In this document: positions 14,591-23,951 of the stretch, in pieces
Numbering within the stretch: position 1 is the first letter of the stretch
How the letters are laid out: every line of letters begins with the position of its first letter
Position numbers and translations under genes: made by a program
Notes under the pieces: generated by a model
What the model was told of the DNA's origin: nothing
Databases searched by the model: none
The model's input: only the letters and a program-made list of their open reading frames with translations
Assembly (NCBI RefSeq): GCF_014397255.1
Contig: NZ_CP060724.1
Coordinates: 806,001 to 870,000 of the forward strand
Source of the DNA: Weissella diestrammenae
GTDB taxonomy: Bacteria; Bacillota; Bacilli; Lactobacillales; Lactobacillaceae
DNA length: 64,000 bases
Direction of reading: 5' to 3'

Positions 14591-14619
14591 TTGCTGACAT
14601 TAAAAAAAGGTGGTAAAAT
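14591..14619 (+). promoter_or_regulatory. Promoter of the permease leader
   Basis: TTGCTG (14591-14596), 17 bases, TAAAAT (14614-14619). It places the transcript start near 14626, just ahead of the leader peptide ribosome site at 14633-14641. Confidence 0.6.
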
Positions 14620-14650
14620 TTGGATTATTCCAAGAAAGGTGGCAACTTAC

Positions 14651-14722
14651 ATGCAGAATAATCAGCAAAACAAGTCAATGACCACCACCTCAACCACATT
14701 AATAATTGGTTGGGGTATTTGA
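14651..14722 (+). CDS. Threonine-rich leader peptide
   Basis: A 23-codon open frame with ribosome site AAAGGTGG (14635-14642) 8 bases before ATG 14651. Its second half reads MTTTSTTLIIGWGI and stops with TGA at 14720-14722. Five of six codons 11-16 are Thr (ACC ACC ACC TCA ACC ACA), followed by Leu-Ile-Ile. This is the composition of a regulatory leader peptide such as ThrL of enterobacteria. It sits between a promoter and a terminator that precede an amino-acid permease, and its codons overlap the RNA segments that would form the attenuator stems. The product itself probably has no function beyond being translated. Confidence 0.8.
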   Translation: MQNNQQNKSMTTTSTTLIIGWGI

Positions 14723-14786
14723 GGAACTTGTCGATTGAAAACAGGCACCCAACCGTTTCGCGCTGATGCGACGGCTGGGTGTTTTT
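14688..14786 (+). promoter_or_regulatory. Candidate transcription attenuator (alternative stems 1:2, 2:3, 3:4)
   Basis: Four segments can pair in competing ways. Segment 1 CCTCAACC (14688-14695) lies within the Thr codons. Segment 2 is GGTTGGGG (14708-14715), segment 3 CACCCAACCGT (14746-14756) and segment 4 ACGGCTGGGTG (14771-14781). Segments 1:2 pair over 8 bp, 2:3 over 7 bp (GGTTGGG with CCCAACC), and 3:4 form the terminator ending in TTTTT. A ribosome stalled at the Thr codons would cover segment 1, free segment 2 to pair with 3, and prevent termination. A ribosome reaching the stop codon would cover segment 2 and allow 3:4. The pairing is read directly; the mechanism is inferred. Confidence 0.75.
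14746..14786 (+). terminator. Attenuator terminator before the permease
   Basis: Stem CACCCA-A-CCGT / ACGG-C-TGGGTG with one internal mismatch, loop with an inner CGC/GCG pairing, and five T. It lies 74 bases before the permease start. Confidence 0.85.
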
Positions 14787-14859
14787 ATGAGAAATGGACC
14801 AAGCGTCGTGACTAAGTCTAACCGTGTGGGATTACTAACACTAGAGGAGTGGAGTAAAG

Positions 14860-16236
14860 ATGGAAAAAGAAGATAAAAATCAGTTACGAGGCGGCCTATC
14901 ATCTGGGCAAATGCAGATGATTGCTTTAGGGGGCACAATTGGGGTCGGATTGTTTTTGGGATCCGCAACAACGATCGCATGGACTGGGCCTTCAGTCATT
15001 TTAGCCTATGGGTTTATGGGCATTATCCTATATTTGGTGATGCGTGCGCTGGGTGAAATCTTATACATTAATCCAAGTACGGGATCGTTTGCTGATTATG
15101 CAACGAATTATATTCATCCGGTAGTTGGGTGGCTGACATCATGGAGCAATATTTTTCAGTATATTGTTGTTGGCATTTCAGAGGTGATAGCGGTTGGAAC
15201 TTATATTGATTACTGGTTTCCAGGGGTTCCAGGTTGGGTTTCTGGTTTAGTTGTGATTATTACTTTAACTTTGGCTAATCTGGTTTCTGTTAAAACTTAT
15301 GGACGGTTAGAATACTACTTTGCGATGGTCAAAGTTTTGACGATTATTTTGTTAATCATCATGGGCTTACTAATGATTATTTTTGGCCTTGGTAACCATT
15401 GGCAGCCGATTGGGTTTAGTAATTTGTGGGCCCATGGTGGCTTTTTCACAGGTGGCATTACTGGGTTTATGTTCTCATTGTCCATCATTGCAGGATCATA
15501 TCAGGGAATTGAAGTGCTTGGTATTACGGCTGGTGAGGCAGAACAGCCTCGTGAGGCGATTGTGAAGTCGATTCATTCAGTCATCTATCGGATTTTAATT
15601 TTCTATATTGGGGCTATTTTTGTGATTGTCACACTTTTTCCATGGAATGAATTGGGAAATATTGGTTCACCATTCGTTGAAACATTTGCCAAAGTTGGTA
15701 TCGCAGGTGCCGCTTCGATTATTAATTTTGTGGTCTTGACAGCAGCTATGTCTGGTTCGAATTCAGGGATTTATTCATCAAGCAGAATGCTATACAAATT
15801 GGGCCAAGACGGCTATGTTTCAAAGAAATTTGCCAAGTTATCTAGTCATCATGTGCCATACGTTGCGATCTTAGCGATCTCATTTGGTATCCTATTAGGG
15901 ATCTTAATGAATGCAGGGTTAGAATCATTTAGTAAAATTGGGGTGAAGTTGTTTGTTGTGGTTTATAGTTCGTCTGTACTACCAGGTATGGTGCCATGGT
16001 TTGTGATTATTTTGAGTGAATTGCGTTTTCGTCGTTCGAACCAACACTTGTTAACTAATCACCCATTAAAAATGCCATTGTATCCATTCTCAAACTATTT
16101 TGCATTAATCGCATTGTCAGTGATTTTAGTCTTTATGTTCCTTAACCCAGATACGCGGGTTTCGGTATCAATTGGCGTTGGTTTCTTATTGTTGATGACA
16201 ATAATTTATTTTATTCAGCGACCAAAACAAAAATAA
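14860..16236 (+). CDS. APC-family amino-acid permease, probably threonine-regulated
   Basis: A 458-residue membrane transporter of the amino acid-polyamine-organocation superfamily, AAT-like branch, expected to have 12 transmembrane segments. The first helix carries the signature QMIALGGTIGVGLFLGSA; MRALGEILYINPSTGSFADYA follows, and the sixth helix region reads FSLSIIAGSYQGIEVLGITAGEAEQP. Sequence alone does not set the substrate. The leader peptide rich in Thr codons 140 bases upstream suggests that threonine, perhaps with isoleucine, is imported. GAGGAGTGGAG precedes the start. The gene is alone between the attenuator and its own terminator. Confidence 0.88.
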   Translation: MEKEDKNQLRGGLSSGQMQMIALGGTIGVGLFLGSATTIAWTGPSVILAYGFMGIILYLVMRALGEILYINPSTGSFADYATNYIHPVVGWLTSWSNIFQYIVVGISEVIAVGTYIDYWFPGVPGWVSGLVVIITLTLANLVSVKTYGRLEYYFAMVKVLTIILLIIMGLLMIIFGLGNHWQPIGFSNLWAHGGFFTGGITGFMFSLSIIAGSYQGIEVLGITAGEAEQPREAIVKSIHSVIYRILIFYIGAIFVIVTLFPWNELGNIGSPFVETFAKVGIAGAASIINFVVLTAAMSGSNSGIYSSSRMLYKLGQDGYVSKKFAKLSSHHVPYVAILAISFGILLGILMNAGLESFSKIGVKLFVVVYSSSVLPGMVPWFVIILSELRFRRSNQHLLTNHPLKMPLYPFSNYFALIALSVILVFMFLNPDTRVSVSIGVGFLLLMTIIYFIQRPKQK

Positions 16237-16248
16237 AATGCTGATTTT

Positions 16249-16276
16249 GCCTCTACGGTAACGTGGAGGCTTTTTT
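16249..16276 (+). terminator. Intrinsic terminator after the permease
   Basis: Nine-bp stem GCCTCTACG / CGTGGAGGC with GTAA loop and six T. Confidence 0.9.
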
Positions 16277-16366
16277 AAACTCAAAAAACGAAATTCACAT
16301 AATATTCTCATCTAATCCTCATAATATAAAATATTAAAATTTTTAAGGAAAGAAAAGGGTGGTTAT

Positions 16367-19300
16367 ATGAAAAATTATCGTGGTCCGATTGTTGCAGCGT
16401 GTCTGATTGTGAGTGGATTGATGATTGTGCCAGTAGGCATGAAGTATCATCAACAACATAGTATTGCTGGTGACAAAAGTGCCCAAGAGAAGGTTAAAAA
16501 GTGTGCAGCACAAGCATATCCAGTTAGTATTGTAAAAACTAAAGCGGATAAATCATCCGACACCCAGACAAAAGGCGAAATCACCCCTTATGATGATCAG
16601 TTGAAATTCTTGGGTAAACAGCCGGGTAGCATGACGTTAGCTGAAAAATCGGCAACCCCAATTCGGATGACCATTAATTTAGCAGCGCCATCAGCCGTGG
16701 AAAGCCATTTCACCCCTGTACCAGATGGGAGTTTGAAAACAGCAGGTGCGATTGATCAGGCTGAAAAAAATGTTGTTGCAGCGCAAGCGCCAATTGTCAA
16801 ACGAGTTGAAGAAATAACCGGGCAACGGGTGACAAATCAAAAAGGGTATTTGGTCAACGCCTTTTCAATTATGGCTAAGCCGAATATGATTAATGATTTA
16901 CAGGGTATTTCAGGAGTCAAAGAGGTGACCATTCAAAATGTCTACCAAGCAGCCAATACCAATGATAATGAATTGGCGCAAGTGACTGATGACTGGCGCG
17001 CGCAACATGCTGGTGATGGGCGCGGCATGGTTATTGCAGACATTGATTCAGGAATTGACGCTACCCACCCAGATTTGAAATTAACGGCATCAGGTCGGCA
17101 GACTGCCAAACTAAGTCCGGCCGCTACTAACTACTTTCACGCCACATTGAAATATGGGCGTTATGAATCAGAAAAAGTGCCTTTTGCCCATAATTATGCC
17201 GATAATATTGATGCACAAAGTGAGCTCAAAGATAATGGGCAAACTGGTGAGCACGGACAACATGTGGCAGGTATTTTAGCTGCGAATGGTCAAGTAACCG
17301 GAGTAGCACCAGAAGCGCAATTGTTAGATATGAAAGTGTTTAGTAATCATCATGCCGGCGCCACGACGGACGCCATTGTTGATGCTATGGAAGACTCAGT
17401 CAAAATGGGCGCGGATGTGTTGAATTTGTCACTAGGCGCACCCTTAACTAATTACTCAGCATTGATGCCGGAAAATGTGGCAGTGAGTCGGGCCGCCAAA
17501 CTAGGGGTTGTCACGGTGGTGGCAGCATCTAATTCTGGTCGCGCATCAGGCAATTTGAATGATTTACATACGAATGCGCACAATCCAGAAGAAGATATTT
17601 CAATCAGTGGGATGGCGGCCTCAAAAGATGCCATTGCAGTAGGCGCTATGGAAGGTACACAGAAGCATGTCATTTCAACGACCATTACAACGGACTTACA
17701 TAAAAATTTAGGGGGTGATACAATCGCTGTTACAGTGTCACCAGATATTCCAGAGCAGTTTTGGCAAGTCGACCATAAATTAATTGATAACGGTCGATGT
17801 GTGTCTTATACCCATGATCATGGATTAGATATTCCAACTGAAGCAGCTGAGGGGACCAAGCAAGCTGAAAGTGGAGACTCTGGAATTGATTCTGGCACAG
17901 ATGTGGGGAAAATTAAGATTGTTGGTTATAATTCAGCCATCCCATTTGAACAATATCAACTAGTCGGTGCAGGTAAAAAAGCTGAAGCGGTTATTTTGAT
18001 TGACGATCAAGATCGAGCCTTACCGGCTAGTAAAAAAATTTCGCATGTTGATAGTCAACACTGTCCATTAATATTTATGACGAAACAAGCAGGGAATCAA
18101 TTGTTAAAAGATTTACGTACTAACACGCCTCATTATGAAGAAAAAGCAAAATCAGATAATGGGTTACACGATAAAGCAGAATTGGGGCATGTCATGCTGA
18201 GCAAACCAATAACGACGGTTGTCAGTAATGAATCTAAAGGCAAGATGAGCACTTTTACATCATGGGGATCGACACCGGATTTGACCTTGAAGCCTGATAT
18301 TACAGGAATCGGTGGTAATATTTGGTCCTTGTCAAATCAAGGTTATGCTCAAAAAAGCGGGACCAGTATGGCCAGTCCGTTTGTTGCTGGAACGGTAGCA
18401 CTAATTAAGCAACAAGCTAATCAAAATCATGTTAATTTAGGTCAGGGTAGCGCTAAATTTGTGCAAAATATCAAAGGCGTATTACAAAATACAGCTGCGC
18501 CAGTAAAAGACACAACTAATGGGACTTACTTCTCGCCCCGGCAACAAGGTGGCGGTCTCGTGCAAGTCGATCGAGCCACGCAAGCAAATGCGGTGATTAC
18601 TAATGCCAATGATGGTCATACAACAATTGATCTTAAAGCCTTTAGAACCAAGGAAAAAACATTTAAGATTAAAATTCAAAATGTGACCCAGGTGAAGCAA
18701 AACTATCATGTGGCAGCACTTGGGAATGTACAAACAGAAGTCCGAACCACCGACTGTTCAAAGGTGAATACGACGGGACTCAGAACATTGCTAGATAAAG
18801 GTGGCAATTCTACCGGTGAGACTGTTAATTTGAATGACGCTGACATATATTATTATCGCGATGAGAAACCTTTTTTGGATCTTGTGAGTGAATCTACGGT
18901 TAATGGGGCCCAGGTTAATCTGCAAGGGAATAACATCACACTGGCCCCGGGACAGGAGAAAATTATTGACGTGACATTGACGATTCCGAATACGTTTACT
19001 GAGAATAATTGGATTGAAGGGTATCTTCAAGTTACAGCGACTCAAAAACCTGGTGTAATAGAAAGTATTCCCTATTTTGGATATTACGGTGATTGGGATG
19101 CAGGTAAACCGATTGATAAGCCGGCATCAGAAAAAGGGTCAATCAAAGGGTATGGTTATCTGGCTGATGAAATGAATGGTCACCCATTGGCAACTTTGAA
19201 TACAAAAGTGGTATCCCGTTCAGGTGATGTCAATTATACTTGTGACAATGAGCATGCTGCGGTTACTTTTAATCATAGTGGTGTGAACAGGGCATTGGAT

Positions 19301-21004
19301 ATGGAATATATGTTACGTTGGATGCGTTCAATTGATGTGGATGTGATGAGTGCGGATAAGCAACAGGTGTTGAGACATTTAGCAACATATCAGCAAACAC
19401 AACCCGGTCGAATCGATACTGAATGGAATGGCATGTTGCCAGACGCACTAACAGGACAAAGTAAATATGCGCCAGATGGTGTGTACTACATTCGAACTGT
19501 TGCGGTAACCCTTGATGGGGCAAAAACACAAACTGTCTATCGCAAGTTGACAATTGATAATTGTTGTCCGAAAGCAAAAAATGTGCATTTAAAGTGGCAA
19601 AAAGATGGTGTTCACCTGAGCGGAGAAATTGATGAAAAAGGGTCCGGGATGAATAACTTGACCAATGTACAAAGCGGTGGGTCACTTAGCTATCGAATTA
19701 ATACTATCGTGGGAGCACATTATTTTAATTCACCCTTTGATGAACAGCAATCAGGATGGTTGAATGGGCATTTCGATACCCTGATAAATACATCAGCCGT
19801 TAAAAATTTGAAAGCCAAAGATAATGTTGTTGAAATTTCCCTTCGTGATCGGGCCGGTAATGGTTCTTGGTTTGAAAATAAGTTGACCTTGCCAGTTGAA
19901 GGTACAACAGCAACACAAGAAAAGATTACAGCGCTGAATCACCACTTAGATGTGACTTATCATGGCGAGTCTTTTTATGAAGAAGAAACAAAGCGTGTTT
20001 ATACACCAGTGGGTCACATGTTGGAGCAATTTGCTAATCCTATTGAACCAAAGAAAATCAACGCTTATCAGCTCAAAACGCTTGATGTAAATTATTGGTC
20101 AATGACATTAGATGGGACGTGGCAAGGTAAACAGCCATTTACTATTACCGCATATAATAGTGATAATCAACCAATTGATCAGGTTAAAGTAACAGCAACT
20201 AATACGCATTGGCAAACACCGATTAAAATTGGGCGTTTTGGCTATATCACATTTAAAGACACCCAACAGCATGAAATTCATCAACCAATTGTACCTGAAA
20301 TTCAGAAGGAGGATATTTTAGAGAGCCGACTGGATGCTGATAAAATGGCGCAAGACACCGGTGGTAAGTGGGTGAAACGTGGTGATGAGCAGGTACTGGT
20401 TGTGCCAAATGAAACTGATAAATTAAAAGTGACAGGGAATTTTACCGGCCACTTACCAGGTCAACAGTTAATTTATAATAGTCAAGTACTCGATGCAGAT
20501 ACCCATACGATTCGGGTAACAAAACCCGAGTGGACTAATAACGCCCAGGGCATTAAGCAATTACAATGTTATTGCGGGGCACAGGGTGTTGAAAAATACA
20601 TCACCCCTTCGCCTGTTAATCACGCCGGGGAGATTAATGCCCAAGTTAATCTTTGGGATGCTCAGCAGCTGACCAATTTGCGAGAATTTAATCGGCTATT
20701 TAACGATCCGTTAGCTAAGGTACAAAACTATGAGGGTGCTGGTAATCAAGGTGATAACCAAAATGGTTGGCAAACCATTACTGTGATAGGTTATGAACCA
20801 GAATTTAAAACAATCACGGATCGATATGGTGATGTCCCTAATTACAAACAGATTTCCAATCCGTTTGAACCATTAGCAAAATATCTCTGGGAGCTTGAAG
20901 ACTTACAACAAACCTTTACTTTTAACGTCTATCGTTTACCAAAGGGTGAAAAGTTGACCCACGTTAAAGACTCGGGGCAGCAGGTGAGGAAATTCTACCA
21001 TTGA
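16367..21004 (+). CDS. Giant extracellular subtilase (S8, lactocepin/C5a-peptidase-like), frameshifted at its 3' end
   Basis: A secreted serine protease of 1545 residues in this frame. It has a basic-hydrophobic N-terminal signal (KNYRGPIVAACLIVSGLMIVPVG), an inhibitor-like propeptide to about residue 190, and a catalytic domain with D227 (ADIDSGID), H296 (GEHGQHVAGI) and S667 (SGTSMASPF). A PA-type insert lies between His and Ser, and an Fn3-like segment and long beta-rich C-terminal region follow. It probably degrades host or milk proteins at the cell surface. The frame ends early at TGA 21002-21004, and the missing C-terminus continues in another frame from about 20974 to 21744. A G run (20974-20977) shortened by one base would explain this. 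About ten cysteines outside the signal are unusual for such proteins. No LPXTG anchor is seen. Confidence 0.85.
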   Translation: MKNYRGPIVAACLIVSGLMIVPVGMKYHQQHSIAGDKSAQEKVKKCAAQAYPVSIVKTKADKSSDTQTKGEITPYDDQLKFLGKQPGSMTLAEKSATPIRMTINLAAPSAVESHFTPVPDGSLKTAGAIDQAEKNVVAAQAPIVKRVEEITGQRVTNQKGYLVNAFSIMAKPNMINDLQGISGVKEVTIQNVYQAANTNDNELAQVTDDWRAQHAGDGRGMVIADIDSGIDATHPDLKLTASGRQTAKLSPAATNYFHATLKYGRYESEKVPFAHNYADNIDAQSELKDNGQTGEHGQHVAGILAANGQVTGVAPEAQLLDMKVFSNHHAGATTDAIVDAMEDSVKMGADVLNLSLGAPLTNYSALMPENVAVSRAAKLGVVTVVAASNSGRASGNLNDLHTNAHNPEEDISISGMAASKDAIAVGAMEGTQKHVISTTITTDLHKNLGGDTIAVTVSPDIPEQFWQVDHKLIDNGRCVSYTHDHGLDIPTEAAEGTKQAESGDSGIDSGTDVGKIKIVGYNSAIPFEQYQLVGAGKKAEAVILIDDQDRALPASKKISHVDSQHCPLIFMTKQAGNQLLKDLRTNTPHYEEKAKSDNGLHDKAELGHVMLSKPITTVVSNESKGKMSTFTSWGSTPDLTLKPDITGIGGNIWSLSNQGYAQKSGTSMASPFVAGTVALIKQQANQNHVNLGQGSAKFVQNIKGVLQNTAAPVKDTTNGTYFSPRQQGGGLVQVDRATQANAVITNANDGHTTIDLKAFRTKEKTFKIKIQNVTQVKQNYHVAALGNVQTEVRTTDCSKVNTTGLRTLLDKGGNSTGETVNLNDADIYYYRDEKPFLDLVSESTVNGAQVNLQGNNITLAPGQEKIIDVTLTIPNTFTENNWIEGYLQVTATQKPGVIESIPYFGYYGDWDAGKPIDKPASEKGSIKGYGYLADEMNGHPLATLNTKVVSRSGDVNYTCDNEHAAVTFNHSGVNRALDMEYMLRWMRSIDVDVMSADKQQVLRHLATYQQTQPGRIDTEWNGMLPDALTGQSKYAPDGVYYIRTVAVTLDGAKTQTVYRKLTIDNCCPKAKNVHLKWQKDGVHLSGEIDEKGSGMNNLTNVQSGGSLSYRINTIVGAHYFNSPFDEQQSGWLNGHFDTLINTSAVKNLKAKDNVVEISLRDRAGNGSWFENKLTLPVEGTTATQEKITALNHHLDVTYHGESFYEEETKRVYTPVGHMLEQFANPIEPKKINAYQLKTLDVNYWSMTLDGTWQGKQPFTITAYNSDNQPIDQVKVTATNTHWQTPIKIGRFGYITFKDTQQHEIHQPIVPEIQKEDILESRLDADKMAQDTGGKWVKRGDEQVLVVPNETDKLKVTGNFTGHLPGQQLIYNSQVLDADTHTIRVTKPEWTNNAQGIKQLQCYCGAQGVEKYITPSPVNHAGEINAQVNLWDAQQLTNLREFNRLFNDPLAKVQNYEGAGNQGDNQNGWQTITVIGYEPEFKTITDRYGDVPNYKQISNPFEPLAKYLWELEDLQQTFTFNVYRLPKGEKLTHVKDSGQQVRKFYH

Positions 21005-21744
21005 AACCAGAACACACCGCCGATGCCCTGGGATTGACTGAGGACAATCCAGTCCTTGTTTCTGGTGTCAATCAGGTGATAACACCAGATAATGTATTGA
21101 ATCGTCAGGGTGAAATGACTGTGTATAATCCATTTACCCAGGATTTGACGTTGACAGGGATTGCAAGACCATCAATCAAGCATTTGCAAATTGTGCTAAA
21201 TGATGCGGATCCTAAAGCAGCAGCTAACGCAGTAACCATTAATCAAGATGGTAGTTTTAAGTTTGTTGCTCACCACATACCCCCAATTTGTGAACGGTAC
21301 TTTGTCATGACCTATGATCAAACGATTTTGGGTGTGACGCAGTCTAAAACCGAAGAAAAGGTCGTTAAAATTAATCTTGGCATGCCAGTTTTACAATTTG
21401 ATACAAGTGGGCCACATCAGAAATGGATTCAAAAAACAGGCTCGCATCATTTTGATGTTTATACAACGGATTTGAAATTTACAGTCAGTGGAAAAATTTC
21501 GGCCTATAATACGGGGGTCGCAATTAATGTGAATGGCGAAAATATCTTTGTTGGTCAGACAAATTGGAATGAAGCCAGTCGTTATGGGACGTCATATCTA
21601 GATTTTGCACCAGAACATTTCAGTAAGGAATATGCGTTACAGAAGAACAGTTGCACGCATTATTCGGTTGACCCATATCAACTCAGCGATACCCAAAATC
21701 ATGGTCAAAGTTATGACATTACCGTTCATCAAATTGGGCAGTAA
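21001..21744 (+). pseudogene. C-terminal part of the frameshifted subtilase
   Basis: This open frame (from TTG 21001; the homologous reading really begins near 20974 as AAGEEILPLKPEHTADALG) continues the beta-rich C-terminal region of the preceding protease. It has no ribosome site and no signal of its own, and it overlaps the upstream stop. With one G added to the run at 20974-20977 the two frames join into a product of about 1,790 residues. The joined protein ends SYDITVHQIGQ without sorting signal or membrane anchor. It is a fragment unless ribosomes shift frame or the G tract varies in the population. A terminator follows. Confidence 0.75.
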
Positions 21745-21795
21745 CTGATTTAAGTGCTTTGCTATATGCGTAATGTGCGGAGTGATAAAGAAAAA

Positions 21796-21831
21796 CGCTT
21801 GACGTCTATGAGATACGTCAAGCGCTTTTTT
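21796..21831 (+). terminator. Bidirectional terminator
   Basis: Stem CGCTTGACGT / ACGTCAAGCG flanked by A run on the left and T run on the right, so it can serve both the subtilase (+) and the RpiR-type gene (-). Confidence 0.85.
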
Positions 21832-21900
21832 AATGAAGTTTGATTAACAACAGCGTTCGATGGCAGCGTATATCGATGACGTGATGCTGTTTAATAGAAA

Positions 21901-22743
21901 TTAACGCCTAGTTTGTTCAATTGCCTGTCGAATTTCATCCACCACGGCTGCCGTTTGATCACCCATTTGGACGCCAACAAGGGTAAATAAGGTATCGACA
22001 ATCGTGAGTTGGGCAATGAGGGATGACATCGATTCACTACGGATATTAACCTCTTCGGCGGCACTGGCGAGCACTAAGTCGGAATTTTTTGCGAGTTCTG
22101 AATTAGGGAAGGCCGTGATAGCAATGATTTTAACGCCATGCGCCTGAAGATGTTGCATCACAGCAAGCGTATCGTGATTGCGACCTGAATGTGAGATAAC
22201 GACAGCTACGTCGTCGGCATTCATTCGAACCGCCTGCATGACTTGAATGTCATAATCAGGATGTTGAAAGCTATCGATCGGGGTGCGCAAGAATTTGTGG
22301 TAAGCATTGAAGGCAACGATTGATGACCCACCAATTCCAAAGAAACCAACTTTACGTGCGGCAACAATCCAAGCAGCGGCTGTCGCAAAATTTTCTTTAT
22401 CTGAAATATCAAGGGTTGACGCAAGTGCATTCTCAGCGCCTGAGAAGACCTTTTGTACGATAGCTTTGCGGTCGTCCCCCTCGCTGATTTCGCCAAAAAA
22501 GGTATTGTTATTGGGCACAATAATTGCCAAACTTAATGAAAATTCACGGAATGAATTATAGCCCACGCGCTTAACAAATCGTGAAATCGTGGCGGTTGAA
22601 AGACCAGTAGCATCAGCCATCTCTTGAATTGTCATGGTTTTAGTTGCTGCCTCATGTGTTAAAATATAATCCGCTATTTTGGCATCAGATCCGTTGAGCT
22701 GACTACGAAATGAACGAATGCGAGAAAAACCACTTTGTGCCAT
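21901..22743 (-). CDS. RpiR/MurR-family transcriptional regulator
   Basis: A 280-residue cytoplasmic regulator. The N-terminal RpiR helix-turn-helix (about residues 1-77) contains MTIQEMADATGLSTATISRFVKRVG. A C-terminal SIS sugar-phosphate-binding domain (about residues 120-250) contains VGFFGIGGSSIVAFNAYHKF and VISHSGRNHDT. It is transcribed away from gnd, 175 bases apart, so it probably controls gnd and itself in response to a pentose-phosphate-pathway sugar phosphate. The intergenic palindrome TGTAAAAAATTTACA at 22832-22846 is a likely target. The ATG at 22743 is the only good start. Confidence 0.92.
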   Translation of the reverse strand: MAQSGFSRIRSFRSQLNGSDAKIADYILTHEAATKTMTIQEMADATGLSTATISRFVKRVGYNSFREFSLSLAIIVPNNNTFFGEISEGDDRKAIVQKVFSGAENALASTLDISDKENFATAAAWIVAARKVGFFGIGGSSIVAFNAYHKFLRTPIDSFQHPDYDIQVMQAVRMNADDVAVVISHSGRNHDTLAVMQHLQAHGVKIIAITAFPNSELAKNSDLVLASAAEEVNIRSESMSSLIAQLTIVDTLFTLVGVQMGDQTAAVVDEIRQAIEQTRR

Positions 22744-22831
22744 TACTAAATCTCCGTTTCCAAATTATCTGTAATTTATTGTACACTATATAGGAAAGAA
22801 ACATTAGCATAGTAAGTGAAAATTTAAACAA

Positions 22832-22846
22832 TGTAAAAAATTTACA
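22832..22846. promoter_or_regulatory. Palindrome between the RpiR-type gene and gnd
   Basis: TGTAAAAAATTTACA is a perfect dyad around a central A, 11 bases upstream of the gnd -35. It is the best candidate operator for the divergent regulator; binding is inferred. Confidence 0.55.
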
Positions 22847-22856
22847 CTATTACTAC

Positions 22857-22885
22857 TTGAAAAAAGTAAAGATGTTTCATATAAT
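22857..22885 (+). promoter_or_regulatory. gnd promoter
   Basis: TTGAAA (22857-22862), 17 bases, TATAAT (22880-22885). Confidence 0.8.
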
Positions 22886-22918
22886 AAAAGCATACTTAAA
22901 AGGAAAAGGTAATTAAGC

Positions 22919-23827
22919 ATGAAGTTAGCATTGATTGGTCTTGGTAAAATGGGACTTGGTTTGGCTGAAAACGCAGTAGATAATGGGCACGAAATTGTTG
23001 CCTATGATTTGAACACTGATTTCGTTAAGGCAGCGACTGATTATTCAGATAAGATTTCAGGGGCAACTGACCTTGATGATATGTTGGCTCAATTGCCATC
23101 ACCAAAGGTTGTTTGGGTTATGGTACCAGCTGGTGTCCCAACGAACTCAACAATTGATACATTGATTGAGAAGATGGACGCTGGAGATATCATTATCGAT
23201 GGTGGAAACTCAAACTATAAGGATAACTTGGAGCAAAACAAGCGGACAACTGCTGCTGGTATCAAGTTGTTTGATGCTGGTACTTCAGGTGGTATGGAAG
23301 GTGCCCGTAATGGTGGTAACTTCATGATTGGTGGCGATGATGCACAAGCATGGCTAACAATCGAACCATTGTTCAAGTCAATTGCCCAAGAAAATGGTTA
23401 CCTTTACACTGGTCGCTTGGGATCAGGTCACTACTTGAAGATGGTTCACAACGGAATCGAATACGGTATGATGCAAGCCATCGCCGAAGGTTTCGAAATT
23501 TTGGAAGCCTCACAATTTGATTATGACTATGAAGCAGTTTCAAAGCTATGGAATAACGGTTCAGTTATTCGTTCATGGTTGATGGAATTGGCAGAAGAAG
23601 CCTTTGCAAAGGATCCAAAGTTGTCAGCCATTGCTGGTCGGATGCATTCATCTGGTGAAGGAAAGTGGACAATTGAAGAATCATTGGACTTGCAAGTGCC
23701 AGCACCAGTAATCGCCTTGTCATTGATGATGCGTTACCGTTCAATGCAAGACGATACCTTTACAGGCAAGGTTGTATCAGCATTGCGTAATGGCTTTGGT
23801 GGTCACGCAATGGATTCAGCTAAGTAA
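22919..23827 (+). CDS. gnd: 6-phosphogluconate dehydrogenase, short form
   Basis: It oxidatively decarboxylates 6-phosphogluconate to ribulose 5-phosphate, the central step of heterofermentation. At 302 residues it is the short GntZ/YqeC-type enzyme rather than the usual 470-residue form. An N-terminal Rossmann motif GLGKMGLGLAENAVDNGH is followed by the substrate-binding FDAGTSGGMEGARNGGNFMIGG segment, the catalytic HYLKMVHNGIEYGMMQA helix, and an all-alpha C-terminal domain. AAAAGGAAAAGG precedes the start. It has a consensus promoter and is divergent from the RpiR-type regulator. Codon use is strongly biased, as expected for a highly expressed enzyme. Confidence 0.95.
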   Translation: MKLALIGLGKMGLGLAENAVDNGHEIVAYDLNTDFVKAATDYSDKISGATDLDDMLAQLPSPKVVWVMVPAGVPTNSTIDTLIEKMDAGDIIIDGGNSNYKDNLEQNKRTTAAGIKLFDAGTSGGMEGARNGGNFMIGGDDAQAWLTIEPLFKSIAQENGYLYTGRLGSGHYLKMVHNGIEYGMMQAIAEGFEILEASQFDYDYEAVSKLWNNGSVIRSWLMELAEEAFAKDPKLSAIAGRMHSSGEGKWTIEESLDLQVPAPVIALSLMMRYRSMQDDTFTGKVVSALRNGFGGHAMDSAK

Positions 23828-23951
23828 TTAATAAATACAAAATGCGTTAACCGATTAAATTTTTTTTACGAACGTAGTAGTAAAAAGAGTGATAAGTGCA
23901 ATTGATGTGCATATTGAATCGGCAAAGCAACGTGAATGATGAGTGGGGAGC

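Noticed and set aside
14699-14980. 93-codon minus-strand frame across the permease leader
   Set aside because: It overlaps the attenuator and the permease start in antisense and has no ribosome site. The plus-strand leader peptide explains the region better.
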